Of a DNA stretch of 64,000 bases, positions 31,730 to 40,122 are shown in pieces. The position numbers were made by a program, and so were the translations under genes. How positions within the stretch are numbered: position 1 is the stretch's first letter; the number at the start of each line of letters is the position of its first letter. The DNA is taken from positions 2,507,001 to 2,571,000 of the forward strand of contig NC_018013.1 of NCBI RefSeq assembly GCF_000265385.1, read 5' to 3'. Under the pieces are notes generated by a model that made no database searches, was not told the origin of the DNA, and was given only the letters and a program-made list of their open reading frames with translations. Source of the stretch: Aequorivita sublithincola DSM 14238 (lineage in GTDB: Bacteria; Bacteroidota; Bacteroidia; Flavobacteriales; Flavobacteriaceae).

Positions 31730-32068
31730 TTATTTCTTCAGTAAATGTTTTAATCCACGATACAGATTTTGTTCCAAAATATCCATTTCGCCATCTGCTA
31801 AAAATAACTTTTTTATGCTTTGGAAAGCTTCGTCTATTTCTTCCTTGGAATATTCAAATCTTTCGATAGCGGCATTTATTTTTTGAATTTGTTGATAGTC
31901 ATTATCCTCATCAAATTCCTTACGAATTTTACGGTATTTTTCTTCTCCTACTCTAGATTTTATATATTCTTTTTCTTCGTGAGAAACATTAAAATCTGCG
32001 TGGGCGCAATATAATAACATATAACCTTTTAATTCTTCGTGGCTCCAATTGGTGGTGAATTCTTCCAT
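31730..32068 (-). CDS. TerB-like protein
   Basis: A 112-residue helical protein. The two duplicated acidic motifs of the TerB/DjlA-type fold are seen as LLYCAHADFNVSHEEKEYI and LFLADGEMDILEQNL, each with an A-D-x-x-x/E element that binds metal in relatives. There is no signal peptide, so it should be cytoplasmic. TerB proteins are linked to tellurite resistance and membrane stress, but the flavobacterial stand-alone copies have no established role. The gene is immediately followed by the NTF2-like frame without an intervening ATG. Confidence 0.75.
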   Translation of the reverse strand: MEEFTTNWSHEELKGYMLLYCAHADFNVSHEEKEYIKSRVGEEKYRKIRKEFDEDNDYQQIQKINAAIERFEYSKEEIDEAFQSIKKLFLADGEMDILEQNLYRGLKHLLKK

Positions 32069-32149
32069 TTTACTAAAATTTTGGGTTGGTTTAATCGCTA
32101 TACAAGATACAAAAAGCTTGGTGATAACCTTATAAATTGTGAAAACAAA

Positions 32150-32175
32150 AAACCCGGCCTTGTGGGGCCGGGTTT
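32150..32175 (-). terminator. Rho-independent terminator of the OmpA-like gene
   Basis: AACCCGGCC at 32151-32159 pairs with GGCCGGGTT at 32166-32174 in a perfect 9-bp GC-rich stem. On the minus strand it is followed by a run of T. It lies 23 bp past the stop at 32198. Confidence 0.9.
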
Positions 32176-32197
32176 AAGAATTATAAGCTTTCAGAAA

Positions 32198-33061
32198 TTA
32201 TTTTCCGCCAGTTTCAAGGTTTTTCATTTCCTTTTCAATCATATCATAGAATTGATCGATTTTTGGAAGAACCAAGATACGTGTACGTCTGTTGGTAGCT
32301 CTGTTTTCAGCAGTAGTATTCGGTACTAATGGTACATATTCTGAACGACCTGCAGCAACCAAACGTGATGGCGCAACACCAAGGTTTTGAAGTTCTCTAA
32401 CAATTGCAGTGGCTCGTTTTACACTCAAATCCCAGTTGTCTAACAATTCTCCTCTTTTTCCGTAAGGAACGTTGTCGGTGTGACCTTCAACCATTGCTTC
32501 AAAATCAGGCTTACCGTTGATTACTTTAGCAACTTTAGTTAATATTTCGGTAGCTCTGTTTGAAATTTGGTAACTTCCGCTCTTGAAGATTACTTTATCT
32601 GAAAGAGAAATATAAACAACTCCTTTTTCAACATTTACTTCAATATCTGGATCGTTCATCCCAACTTCTCTTTTGAGACTTGTAACAAGTGCAAGTGTAA
32701 CGCTATCTTTTTTGGTAAGCGCATCCTGCAAGCGTGTAATCTTCAAATCTTTTTCTTTTAAACTTTCCAAAGACTTTTCAAGATTAGTTGCTCCTTTAGA
32801 GGTTAACATTGTAAGGTCTTTTGAACTTTGAATCAAGTCTGAATTTGTCTTTTTCATATCTGCTAGACGCTCTTCAAGTTCTTTAGCACGTGCCATAGAG
32901 GCTGCTCTATCAGAAAGACAATCGTTAAGTTTAACGGTTGCCGTGTTCAATAAATCTTGTGTATTTTTTTGTTTTGTTTCCAACTCGGTATATTTTTTCT
33001 TGGACACGCAAGAAGTAAATACCAAACCAGAGCACATTGCAAGAATCAATAGTTTCTTCAT
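32198..33061 (-). CDS. OmpA-family lipoprotein
   Basis: A 287-residue cell-envelope protein. A lipobox (GLVFTSCVSKKK, Cys at about 17) follows a short signal. Residues about 25-130 form a long coiled coil (for example ETKQKNTQDLLNTATVKLND). The C-terminal ~130 residues form an OmpA peptidoglycan-binding domain: MVEGHTDNVPYG and NWDLSVKRATAIVRELQNLG, then RLVAAGRSEYVPLVPN and ENRATNRRTRILVLPK carry the Asp/Arg pair that binds diaminopimelate. It should tether the outer membrane to the wall, as Pal and YiaD-type proteins do. It is a single gene with its own terminator. Confidence 0.92.
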   Translation of the reverse strand: MKKLLILAMCSGLVFTSCVSKKKYTELETKQKNTQDLLNTATVKLNDCLSDRAASMARAKELEERLADMKKTNSDLIQSSKDLTMLTSKGATNLEKSLESLKEKDLKITRLQDALTKKDSVTLALVTSLKREVGMNDPDIEVNVEKGVVYISLSDKVIFKSGSYQISNRATEILTKVAKVINGKPDFEAMVEGHTDNVPYGKRGELLDNWDLSVKRATAIVRELQNLGVAPSRLVAAGRSEYVPLVPNTTAENRATNRRTRILVLPKIDQFYDMIEKEMKNLETGGK

Positions 33062-33157
33062 AATTTGTAAGTTTTATATTAGATTGTTTGTTTCAATAAT
33101 TCCGACCAAAATTATAAAATTGGCTATGAGCCAAGAAACGATTAACAATACTTTATG

Positions 33158-34150
33158 TTATAGTTTGTTAAAATATTTCTTTTTTCGCATAAAATATTGA
33201 AATACAATAGATTTGATCTTGAAATATTTAAAATTTGAAGAATATTTCTTTCTTTTCTTTAGAAATTTGGGAAACAAGCCATAAAAACTAAAGTGTGCTT
33301 TTAGAATAGCAACGAAGTGTTTGGGTTTTCCTTGAATTAAAAATTGAAATGCTGCAATTCCATCCAATAGCATTCGTGCAAAAATAGAGCTGAAAGTGCT
33401 GAATCCACTTGTGTTTTTTAAAATATTTAAAAGTGAATTTCGGAAGTTGAAGAAGGTTTTTTGAGGATTTAAAGCTGCTAAAGTAGCACCGCCAACATGA
33501 TACACTTTTGAGGTTCCGATATAAAATATTTTTCCACCTTTAGATTGCAAACGCCAGCAAAGATCGATTTCCTCTTGATGAGCGAAGTAGTCTTCATCCA
33601 GTCCGCCAGCTTTCCAAAAAGCTTGAGCTTTCACAAAAAGACAGGCTCCCGAAGCCCAAAAGATTTCAGAAATATCATTGTATTGACCTTCATCTTTTTC
33701 CAAAGTATCAAAAATGCGTCCACGGCAATAAGGGTAGCCGTATTTGTCAATGAATCCGCCAGCTGCTCCTGCATATTCAAAATATTCCTTGTTTTTATAA
33801 TCAAGGATTTTTGGTTGAGCGGCAACTACCGAGTTATCTTTTTCGAATTCTGAAATGATTGGTTGTAACCAGTTTTTAGTTACTTCAACATCACTGTTAA
33901 GAAGAACGAAGATTTCTTCGGAAAGATTTTTTAGTGCATCGTTATAACCTTTCGCATAGCCGCCATTCACTCTGTTTTGAATGATTTGTACCGTCGGAAA
34001 AAATTCTGAAATAAAAGAAACGGAATCATCTGTAGAATCATTATCTGCAACATAAATGGTAGCTTCGGAAGAAAAATTTACCACTGAGGGTAGGAATTTT
34101 TCGAGCAAATCCTTTCCGTTCCAATTGAGTATGACCACTGCTACTTTCAC
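33158..34150 (-). CDS. Glycosyltransferase family 2
   Basis: A 330-residue GT-A fold enzyme. The N-terminal VVILNWNGKDLLEKFLPSV is the usual start, with GTG as initiation codon at 34150. Nucleotide-sugar and metal residues are in YVADNDSTDDS and in VLLNSDVEV (the D-x-D-like element). The acceptor region has DEDYFAHQEEIDLCWRLQSK, typical of rhamnosyl/glucosyl transferases of GT2. The C-terminus is basic with amphipathic helices (HFSFYGLFPKFLKKRKKYSS), which may hold it at the inner membrane. A role in polysaccharide or glycolipid synthesis is likely, but the sugar and acceptor are unknown. A hairpin repeat of family A separates it from the HsdR-N-like gene. Confidence 0.9.
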   Translation of the reverse strand: MKVAVVILNWNGKDLLEKFLPSVVNFSSEATIYVADNDSTDDSVSFISEFFPTVQIIQNRVNGGYAKGYNDALKNLSEEIFVLLNSDVEVTKNWLQPIISEFEKDNSVVAAQPKILDYKNKEYFEYAGAAGGFIDKYGYPYCRGRIFDTLEKDEGQYNDISEIFWASGACLFVKAQAFWKAGGLDEDYFAHQEEIDLCWRLQSKGGKIFYIGTSKVYHVGGATLAALNPQKTFFNFRNSLLNILKNTSGFSTFSSIFARMLLDGIAAFQFLIQGKPKHFVAILKAHFSFYGLFPKFLKKRKKYSSNFKYFKIKSIVFQYFMRKKKYFNKL

Positions 34151-34174
34151 GCTGCAAACTTAATCAAAAGTAGT

Positions 34175-34229
34175 TAATTCGGGATTTGGGATTTGGGATT
34201 TGTTAAGCCGAATCCCAAATCCCGAATTA
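34175..34229. repeat. Long hairpin repeat, family A, copy 2
   Basis: A perfect 19-bp stem, TAATTCGGGATTTGGGATT at 34175-34193 against 34211-34229. It lies just past the stop of the HsdR-N-like gene and upstream of the glycosyltransferase, so it may terminate the former. The word TTAATTCGGGATT is shared with 29562-29623. Confidence 0.8.
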
Positions 34230-34230
34230 C

Positions 34231-34674
34231 CTAATCCCTAACCGGAATATCTTTCAGAAAATTATAGCGTTTATTTTCAAAATCTATTTGACAATAAAAG
34301 TGTTCCAAGCCGTTGGTAACCATTAGATATTCAGCATCTAACGCAAGGTTGTATCTGGCAATTTGATCAAAAGTGAGCTGGGTAATCGGTATTGACGGCG
34401 CTTTGCATTCCACAATCAAAAATATACTGCCGTCGTTGTTGAAAACCACAACGTCATATCTTTTTATTGTGTTGTTAAGTTTCAATTGTTTTTCAACGTT
34501 TATAAGGCTTTTGGGATATTTTTTTTCTTTCAAAAGAAATTGAACAACGTGCAATCGAACCCATTCCTCTGGTGCGAGTACCACGAATTTTTTTCGAATT
34601 TCATCAAAAACCAACGTTTTATTTTCGCTACTTTTGAAGCGGAAGGAATATTTGGGGAAGTTGAGGTTTTGCAT
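34231..34674 (-). CDS. Type I restriction enzyme R-like N-terminal domain protein (stand-alone)
   Basis: A 147-residue protein starting MQNLNFPKYSFRFK. The frame extends ten codons upstream to 34704, but this ATG fits the family. The HsdR_N-type PD-(D/E)XK core is visible as KKFVVLAPEEWVRLHVVQFL, then LNVEKQLKLNNTIKRYDVVV, then IFLIVECKAPSIPI, giving Asp in RYDVVV and Glu-Cys-Lys in VECKA. No helicase domain follows, so it is not a complete HsdR. Such short stand-alone forms are common in Bacteroidota, often divergent from holA as here. The role is unknown; DNA repair or housekeeping is as likely as restriction. Confidence 0.8.
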   Translation of the reverse strand: MQNLNFPKYSFRFKSSENKTLVFDEIRKKFVVLAPEEWVRLHVVQFLLKEKKYPKSLINVEKQLKLNNTIKRYDVVVFNNDGSIFLIVECKAPSIPITQLTFDQIARYNLALDAEYLMVTNGLEHFYCQIDFENKRYNFLKDIPVRD

Positions 34675-34812
34675 CGAGTAAAAGTAATAAATTCCGAATT
34701 TCAAGTGCCAAATCCTAAATAAATCTCAAAAATTCAAAATTTAAAAATAACTCAGAAACTAGAAACCAAAAACATTTTCTTTTTCTAAACTCATAAACTT
34801 TTAAACCTTTTC

Positions 34813-35817
34813 ATGCCTTTAGACAAAGTTAAATCCATCATCAACGATATTAAAAACGGAAACACTAAACCAATCTACTTTTTGATGGGTGAGGAGCCGT
34901 ATTATATTGATGGCATTTCAAAATACATTGAACAGCAGGTTTTGTCTGAAGAAGAAAAGGGTTTCAACCAGATGGTGCTTTACGGTCGTGATGTTACTAT
35001 TGAAGATATTATCAGCAACGCCAAGCGCTACCCTATGATGGCTGAAAAACAAGTTGTGATTGTTAAAGAGGCGCAAGACCTTTCCAGAACTATAGAAAAT
35101 TTGGTGAGTTATGCCGCTAATCCGCAACCTACAACCATTTTAGTGCTTTGCTACAAATATAAAACCTTAGATAAGCGAAAGAAACTTGCTAAAACAGCCG
35201 CCAAAACAGGTGTTCTTTTTGAAAGCAAAAAATTATACGACAATCAAGTTCCAGATTGGATAAAGCGAGTTTTGGCGGGTAAAGGATATACAATCACTCC
35301 AAAAGCCGCGCAAATGTTGGTGGAGTTTCTAGGGAATGATTTAGGAAAAGTAAACAATGAGCTTGAAAAGTTGCAGCTAATTTTAAAACCTGGAGAGCAA
35401 ATCACACCACAAATAATTGAAGAAAATATTGGAATCAGCAAGGATTTCAACAACTTTGAATTACAGAATGCCATTGGTGCAAAGGATATAAAAAAGGCAT
35501 TTGCCATTATTCAATATTTTTCGCAGAACCCAAAAAACAATCCGTTGGTGGTGACGGTATCTTTGCTTTACAGTTTCTTTTCAAAATTGTTGAAATATCA
35601 CGCACTAACCAACAAAGGCGATGCAGCAAAAGCATTGGGAGTTCATCCTTTCTTTATAAAAGATTACCAAACTGCAGCCCGCAATTATCCTATGAAAAAA
35701 GTTAGTGCGATTATATCTGCAATTCGTGAAGTAGATATGAAAAGTAAAGGAGTAGGCGCTGCTAACCTTCCACAAGGCGATTTGTTGAAAGAATTGTTGG
35801 TTAATATTTTTAATTAA
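34813..35817 (+). CDS. holA: DNA polymerase III subunit delta
   Basis: A 334-residue clamp-loader subunit that opens the beta clamp. The start MPLDKVKSIINDIKNGNTKP is typical. KPIYFLMGEEPYYIDGISKY is the conserved N-terminal element (family G-E-E-P-Y-L/Y). AKRYPMMAEKQVVIVKEA, then LVSYAANPQPTTILVLCY, then a helical C-terminal collar follow. No Walker A is present, as expected for delta. It is divergent from the stand-alone HsdR-N-like gene, with 138 bp between. It is an essential replication gene and a confident call. Confidence 0.93.
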   Translation: MPLDKVKSIINDIKNGNTKPIYFLMGEEPYYIDGISKYIEQQVLSEEEKGFNQMVLYGRDVTIEDIISNAKRYPMMAEKQVVIVKEAQDLSRTIENLVSYAANPQPTTILVLCYKYKTLDKRKKLAKTAAKTGVLFESKKLYDNQVPDWIKRVLAGKGYTITPKAAQMLVEFLGNDLGKVNNELEKLQLILKPGEQITPQIIEENIGISKDFNNFELQNAIGAKDIKKAFAIIQYFSQNPKNNPLVVTVSLLYSFFSKLLKYHALTNKGDAAKALGVHPFFIKDYQTAARNYPMKKVSAIISAIREVDMKSKGVGAANLPQGDLLKELLVNIFN

Positions 35818-35862
35818 TATCATTACAATTTGTACTGCCAACTGCAACTGCCAACTAAAAAC

Positions 35863-36240
35863 TTATTTCCTATCAACCGAATACTTTCCAGGACCCAAAA
35901 ACGCAATTGCAAGAAAGCCGACTAAAAACAGTATTGCTTTTTCTTTTGTTCCCAAAGGATCAGCGGCATGAACTATAAAAGCAGCAACTGCCATTGTAAT
36001 TATTACGGGAATTGAAGTTAATCGAGTTTTGAATCCAACAATAACAAGTATAGGAAAAAGAACTTCACCCATATTGACCAAAATTAAGGATGCGGTAGCT
36101 CCAATACCAATAGGATCGCCAAAAGATAAATCGCCAGAAAGCAATTTCAACAGTTTTGGTATTCCGTGAGTTAGCATCATTCCACCAAAACCTATGCGAA
36201 GTAATAGTAATCCTAAGTTATGACTAGATGTGTTGTTCAT
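35863..36240 (-). CDS. DoxX-family membrane protein
   Basis: A 125-residue protein with four transmembrane helices (LGLLLLRIGFGGMMLTHGIP, then ATASLILVNMGEVLFPILVI, then IPVIITMAVAAFIVHA, then KAILFLVGFLAIAFLGPGKY). The Arg in LLRIGFG and the HG-x-P after the first helix are the DoxX signature. DoxX-like proteins are linked to quinone- or thiol-dependent oxidoreduction in membranes; the precise role is not known. It is convergent with holA and divergent from menA. No partner gene is adjacent on the same strand. Confidence 0.88.
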   Translation of the reverse strand: MNNTSSHNLGLLLLRIGFGGMMLTHGIPKLLKLLSGDLSFGDPIGIGATASLILVNMGEVLFPILVIVGFKTRLTSIPVIITMAVAAFIVHAADPLGTKEKAILFLVGFLAIAFLGPGKYSVDRK

Positions 36241-36323
36241 AATTATTTATATTTTGAAAATTTTAAAAAACGAATATAATAAAACTAAACTTTCAAATTA
36301 AAAAATAACCGATTTTCAAAAAA

Positions 36324-36354
36324 TTGGAACAGCCCTTTTTTAAATGTATTTTTG
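36324..36354 (+). promoter_or_regulatory. Promoter of the menaquinone operon
   Basis: A Bacteroidota-type promoter: TTG (-33) at 36324-36326, 20 bp, then TATTTTTG (-7, consensus TAnnTTTG) at 36347-36354. It lies 21 bp ahead of menA. Confidence 0.65.
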
Positions 36355-36374
36355 CAGCTTCAAAGAAATCTTGA

Positions 36375-37310
36375 ATGAAAAAAATTACAGCTTGGTTTGC
36401 CGCGGCTAGATTGCGAACATTACCGCTTTCGGTTTCGGGGATTATTGTGGGAGCGTCTTTTGGCAATGAGCATTCGCTAATTGAAAGACCTTTGGCTTTC
36501 GGTTTTGGAGGTTCATCTGTTTGGCAATCTGGTCTTTTCTGGTTGGCAATATTCGTTACTGTTGGCTTCCAAGTACTTTCAAATTTCGCAAACGATTATG
36601 GCGATGGCATCCGTGGAACCGATACTATAAGACACGGAGAAAAACGAATGGTCGCTTCGGGAATTATTTCACCCAAAGAAATGAAAATCGGGATGTTCAT
36701 TATAGGAATCATCACTTTCATTCTAGCTTCAATTTTAATCTTTATGGCTTTTGGAAATGAAAGTCTTATAATTTCATTTATATTTTTCAATCTTGCTATT
36801 GTTTCAATAATTGCCGCCGTAAAATATACTGTTGGTAAAAAAGCATACGGCTACTCTGGCTTGGGCGATGTTTTCGTGTTTCTGTTTTTTGGATTGGTAA
36901 GTGTTTTGGGAAGTTATTATTTATTTACACATTTCATCAATTGGCAACTCATTTTACCGGCAATTGCAATTGGATGTTTTAGTGCTGCTGTATTAAATCT
37001 TAACAATATGCGCGATATCGAAAATGACGCGGCTGCCGGAAAAAACACGTTAGTTGTAAAATTGGGAAGTGAAAAGTCAAAACGATATCACACTTTTCTA
37101 TTAATTTTTGGGATGTTGAGCGCTGTTTTATTCACATTCCTAAACTATGTTGAGCCATTGCAATTTGTATATCTCATTGCTTTTGTTCCGTTCTTATTAA
37201 ACATTAAAACAGTATTCAAAAATAAAGAACCTAAATTGTTAGATGCAGAATTGAAAAAGGTTGCCTTGAGCACTTTTTTGTTTGCAATCTTGTTTAGTAT
37301 ATTTATGTAA
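36375..37310 (+). CDS. menA: 1,4-dihydroxy-2-naphthoate polyprenyltransferase
   Basis: A 311-residue UbiA-superfamily prenyltransferase that joins a polyprenyl chain to dihydroxynaphthoate in the membrane, giving demethylmenaquinone. The two Asp-rich motifs are present: NDYGDGIRGTD (residues about 75-85) and NNMRDIENDAAAGKNTL (about 213-229). About eight hydrophobic helices fit the family. KMGRATLR-type start elements appear as AWFAAARLRTLPLSVSGII. It opens an operon: the metallo-hydrolase follows after 12 bp, then menC, a CPBP protease and menE. Confidence 0.94.
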   Translation: MKKITAWFAAARLRTLPLSVSGIIVGASFGNEHSLIERPLAFGFGGSSVWQSGLFWLAIFVTVGFQVLSNFANDYGDGIRGTDTIRHGEKRMVASGIISPKEMKIGMFIIGIITFILASILIFMAFGNESLIISFIFFNLAIVSIIAAVKYTVGKKAYGYSGLGDVFVFLFFGLVSVLGSYYLFTHFINWQLILPAIAIGCFSAAVLNLNNMRDIENDAAAGKNTLVVKLGSEKSKRYHTFLLIFGMLSAVLFTFLNYVEPLQFVYLIAFVPFLLNIKTVFKNKEPKLLDAELKKVALSTFLFAILFSIFM

Positions 37311-37322
37311 TAAAAAAAAGCT

Positions 37323-38003
37323 ATGAAAATTACATTCTACGGTCAAAATTGCCTCGGTATTGAAATAAAAGGAAAACACATTATAGTAGATCCTTTCATT
37401 TCCGGAAATGACTTGGCAAAAGACAAAATAGACGTTGACAGTCTGAAAGCCGATTATATTCTGCTAACGCACGCACATCAAGATCATACCTTAGATGCTG
37501 CAAGAATAGCGAGAAGAACTGGTGCTATTATTGTTAGCAATTTTGAAATTGCAAATCATTATGAAGCAAAAGGCATTGAGGTTCATCCAATGAATCACGG
37601 TGGAAGCTGGAAGTTTGAGTTTGGAAAGGTGAAGTTTGTAAACGCCATTCACACCAGCAGTTTTCCTGATGGCAGTTACGGCGGCCAGCCTGGCGGTTTT
37701 GTAATTGAAGGCGAACACAAAAACATCTACATTGCAGGCGATACTGCCTTAACGATGGATATGAAATTAATCCCAATGCATACAAAACTGGATTTGGCGA
37801 TTCTTCCCATCGGCGATAACTTTACTATGGGAATAGACGACGCGATTATTGCCAGCGATTTTGTGCAGTGCGATAAAGTGCTAGGCGTACATTATGATAC
37901 GTTCGGTTATATAGAAATTGACCACGAAGAAGCAAAGCGTAAGTTTTATGATGCCAATAAGGATTTGATGTTATTAGAAATAGGAGAGTCTATTGAACTA
38001 TAA
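37323..38003 (+). CDS. Metal-dependent hydrolase, MBL fold (UPF0173)
   Basis: A 226-residue metallo-beta-lactamase-fold protein. The metal site is complete: LLTHAHQDHTLDA (H-x-H-x-D-H), HTSSFPDGSYGG with a His at the following ligand position, IAGDTALT with the bridging Asp, and a late His in LGVHYDTFGY. The UPF0173 group is cytoplasmic and its substrate is unknown. It lies between menA and menC in one operon, which suggests a supporting hydrolysis in the menaquinone route, perhaps as a thioesterase; that is inference only. Confidence 0.9.
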   Translation: MKITFYGQNCLGIEIKGKHIIVDPFISGNDLAKDKIDVDSLKADYILLTHAHQDHTLDAARIARRTGAIIVSNFEIANHYEAKGIEVHPMNHGGSWKFEFGKVKFVNAIHTSSFPDGSYGGQPGGFVIEGEHKNIYIAGDTALTMDMKLIPMHTKLDLAILPIGDNFTMGIDDAIIASDFVQCDKVLGVHYDTFGYIEIDHEEAKRKFYDANKDLMLLEIGESIEL

Positions 38004-38017
38004 ATAAACAATCAATT

Positions 38018-38043
38018 TGTAGGCTCGCGATTTATCGCGTGCC
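38018..38043. repeat. Palindromic repeat, family B, copy 2
   Basis: TGTAGGCTCGCGATTTATCG followed by CGTGCC forms a 10-bp stem, GGCTCGCGAT with ATCGCGTGCC, with one mismatch around TT. The core TGTAGGC-CGCGATT-ATC is shared with 27039-27064. It lies within the menaquinone operon between the hydrolase and menC. Confidence 0.65.
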
Positions 38044-38082
38044 AAACAGAATACAGCAACTTTGCGTCTTTGTGAGAAAAAA

Positions 38083-39123
38083 ATGAAAGCTGAATTTCAA
38101 AAACATATCCTAATCTTCAAACGTCCCAGCGGAACTTCTCGAGGGGTTTTGAACACGAAAGAAACGTATTTTCTTGTTCTTAAAAACGAAGAAAGTTTTG
38201 GAGTGGGAGAGTGTGGCTTGCTTCGCGGACTGAGCATAGATGATCTTCCAGAATATGAAGAAGAGTTGAAAGGAGTATGCGAGAATATTGATTTAGGCGT
38301 AAATGAAGCAAATTTATACGAAGCCTTACAAGAATTTCCATCAATTCAGTTTGGCTTGGAAACCGCCTTCAAATCTTTAAATTCAAAAAACCCGTTTGAA
38401 ATTTTTTCTTCGGAATTTACGCGTGGCGAAGCTTCAATCCCAATAAATGGTTTGGTTTGGATGGGTGATAAAGTTTTTATGAAGGAACAGATTTCAGAAA
38501 AACTGAAACAAGGTTTCACTTGCATCAAAATGAAGATCGGCGCGATTGATTTCAAAACCGAATTGGAGCTTTTAAAATCAATACGCAAAGAATTTTCAGC
38601 TTCAGAAGTAGAATTACGCGCAGATGCAAACGGTGCTTTTTCACCCAAAGAAGCGCTAGAGAAATTGAAAGTACTTTCAGATTTACAACTTCATTCCATA
38701 GAACAACCCATAAAACAAGGACAATGGCAAGAAATGGCGCGACTTTGTGAAGAAACGCCACTTGCAATAGCATTGGATGAGGAACTTATCGGCGTTTTTT
38801 CAGAAGAAGAAAAAAACAACTTGCTCAACACTATAAAACCACAATTCATCATCTTAAAACCCTCGTTAATTGGCGGTTTTCGCGGAAGCGATAGGTGGAT
38901 AAACCTCGCAGAAAAGCACAATGCCGGTTGGTGGATTACTTCGGCCTTGGAAAGCAATGTAGGTTTGAGTGCTATTTCGCAATATACCTTCACAAAAAAC
39001 AGTAAATTGCCGCAAGGTTTGGGCACGGGTAGCCTTTACACAAATAATATTGAAAGTCCACTGAGAGTTTCCAATGGAGCACTACATTATAATCAAAATG
39101 CTAATTGGAATTTTCAGTTTTAA
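38083..39123 (+). CDS. menC: o-Succinylbenzoate synthase
   Basis: A 346-residue enolase-superfamily enzyme that dehydrates SHCHC to o-succinylbenzoate. The ATG at 38083 is preferred to the in-frame one at 38062. Family residues: Lys in CIKMKIGAIDF (the K-x-K pair), the metal ligands in LRADANGAF (Asp), SIEQPIKQGQ (Glu) and ALDEELIG (Asp/Glu), and Lys in FIILKPSLIGGF. Together they give a complete active site. It is the middle gene of the menaquinone operon. Related racemases share the fold, but the menA/menE neighbours support menC. Confidence 0.92.
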   Translation: MKAEFQKHILIFKRPSGTSRGVLNTKETYFLVLKNEESFGVGECGLLRGLSIDDLPEYEEELKGVCENIDLGVNEANLYEALQEFPSIQFGLETAFKSLNSKNPFEIFSSEFTRGEASIPINGLVWMGDKVFMKEQISEKLKQGFTCIKMKIGAIDFKTELELLKSIRKEFSASEVELRADANGAFSPKEALEKLKVLSDLQLHSIEQPIKQGQWQEMARLCEETPLAIALDEELIGVFSEEEKNNLLNTIKPQFIILKPSLIGGFRGSDRWINLAEKHNAGWWITSALESNVGLSAISQYTFTKNSKLPQGLGTGSLYTNNIESPLRVSNGALHYNQNANWNFQF

Positions 39124-39150
39124 ATTTTATCTCATAACTAAAATCAAAAA

Positions 39151-40122
39151 ATGTACATAAAACAAGCCTTTAAATCCCTGCACGAATGGTGGCGCTATCT
39201 AGTAGGTTTTATTGTAATTTTTCTTGCTAGTCAGTTTGGGTCTATTCCATTACTTATGGCAGTTATGTTTAAAGTGATGGCTGATGGTGGAGACATAGAA
39301 TCCATTCAAGATCCGAATGTAATGATGACAGTTTTGGATTCTAACCTCACGCTGTTTTTGATGTTGCTCAGTTTTGCAGTTGGTTTATTAGGCGTTTATT
39401 TTGTGGTTCGCTACCTTCATAGACAACCATTTGTTGAACTAACAACCTCACGAAAAAAAACCGATTGGGGCCGTATTTTTTTCGGTTTTGGACTTATAAC
39501 AATAACCACACTTGTGGTAACTGGTTTAGATTATTATAGCAATCCAGAAGATTACGTTTTGCAATTCGATTTGGTTCCTTTTGTAATTCTAGCGGTTATT
39601 GCTGTAATTATGATTCCATTGCAAACAAGTTTTGAGGAATATCTCTTTAGGGGTTATTTAATGCAAGGAATTGGTGTAATGGCAAAAAATAAATGGTTGC
39701 CTTTAATTATTACATCAGTAGTTTTTGGTGGACTGCACCTCGCTAATCCAGAGGTGGATAAGTTTGGAAACATAATAATGATTTATTACATAGGTACAGG
39801 TTTTTTCTTAGGAATAATGACTTTGATGGACGAAGGAATGGAACTAGCGCTAGGTTTCCACGCTGGAAATAACTTGATTACGGCGCTTTTGGTAACTGCG
39901 GATTGGACCGTTTTTAAGACTAATTCAGTTCTTAAAGATATTTCAGATCCTTCTGCAGGATTTGATGTAATTGCTCCGGTGCTAATTCTATATCCAATTT
40001 TCTTACTCCTTATGGCTTGGCGCTACAAATGGTGTGATTGGGGTGGGAAACTCTTTGGGAAAGTGGAAGAACCAGTTGTTATTGTAGAAGAAAACAATCC
40101 GAATTCAACATTTATTGAATAG
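39151..40122 (+). CDS. CPBP-family intramembrane glutamic endopeptidase
   Basis: A 323-residue protein with about eight transmembrane helices. The ABI/CAAX-protease motif is seen as TSFEEYLFRGYL (E-E-x-x-x-R), then FGGLHLANPE with the catalytic His, and GFHAGNNLITALL (H-x-x-x-N). These make a complete CPBP/Rce1-like active site. Such enzymes cleave membrane-bound peptides or process bacteriocins, but no target is known here. It sits in the menaquinone operon, whose next gene (menE) starts on its last base. Confidence 0.92.
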   Translation: MYIKQAFKSLHEWWRYLVGFIVIFLASQFGSIPLLMAVMFKVMADGGDIESIQDPNVMMTVLDSNLTLFLMLLSFAVGLLGVYFVVRYLHRQPFVELTTSRKKTDWGRIFFGFGLITITTLVVTGLDYYSNPEDYVLQFDLVPFVILAVIAVIMIPLQTSFEEYLFRGYLMQGIGVMAKNKWLPLIITSVVFGGLHLANPEVDKFGNIIMIYYIGTGFFLGIMTLMDEGMELALGFHAGNNLITALLVTADWTVFKTNSVLKDISDPSAGFDVIAPVLILYPIFLLLMAWRYKWCDWGGKLFGKVEEPVVIVEENNPNSTFIE

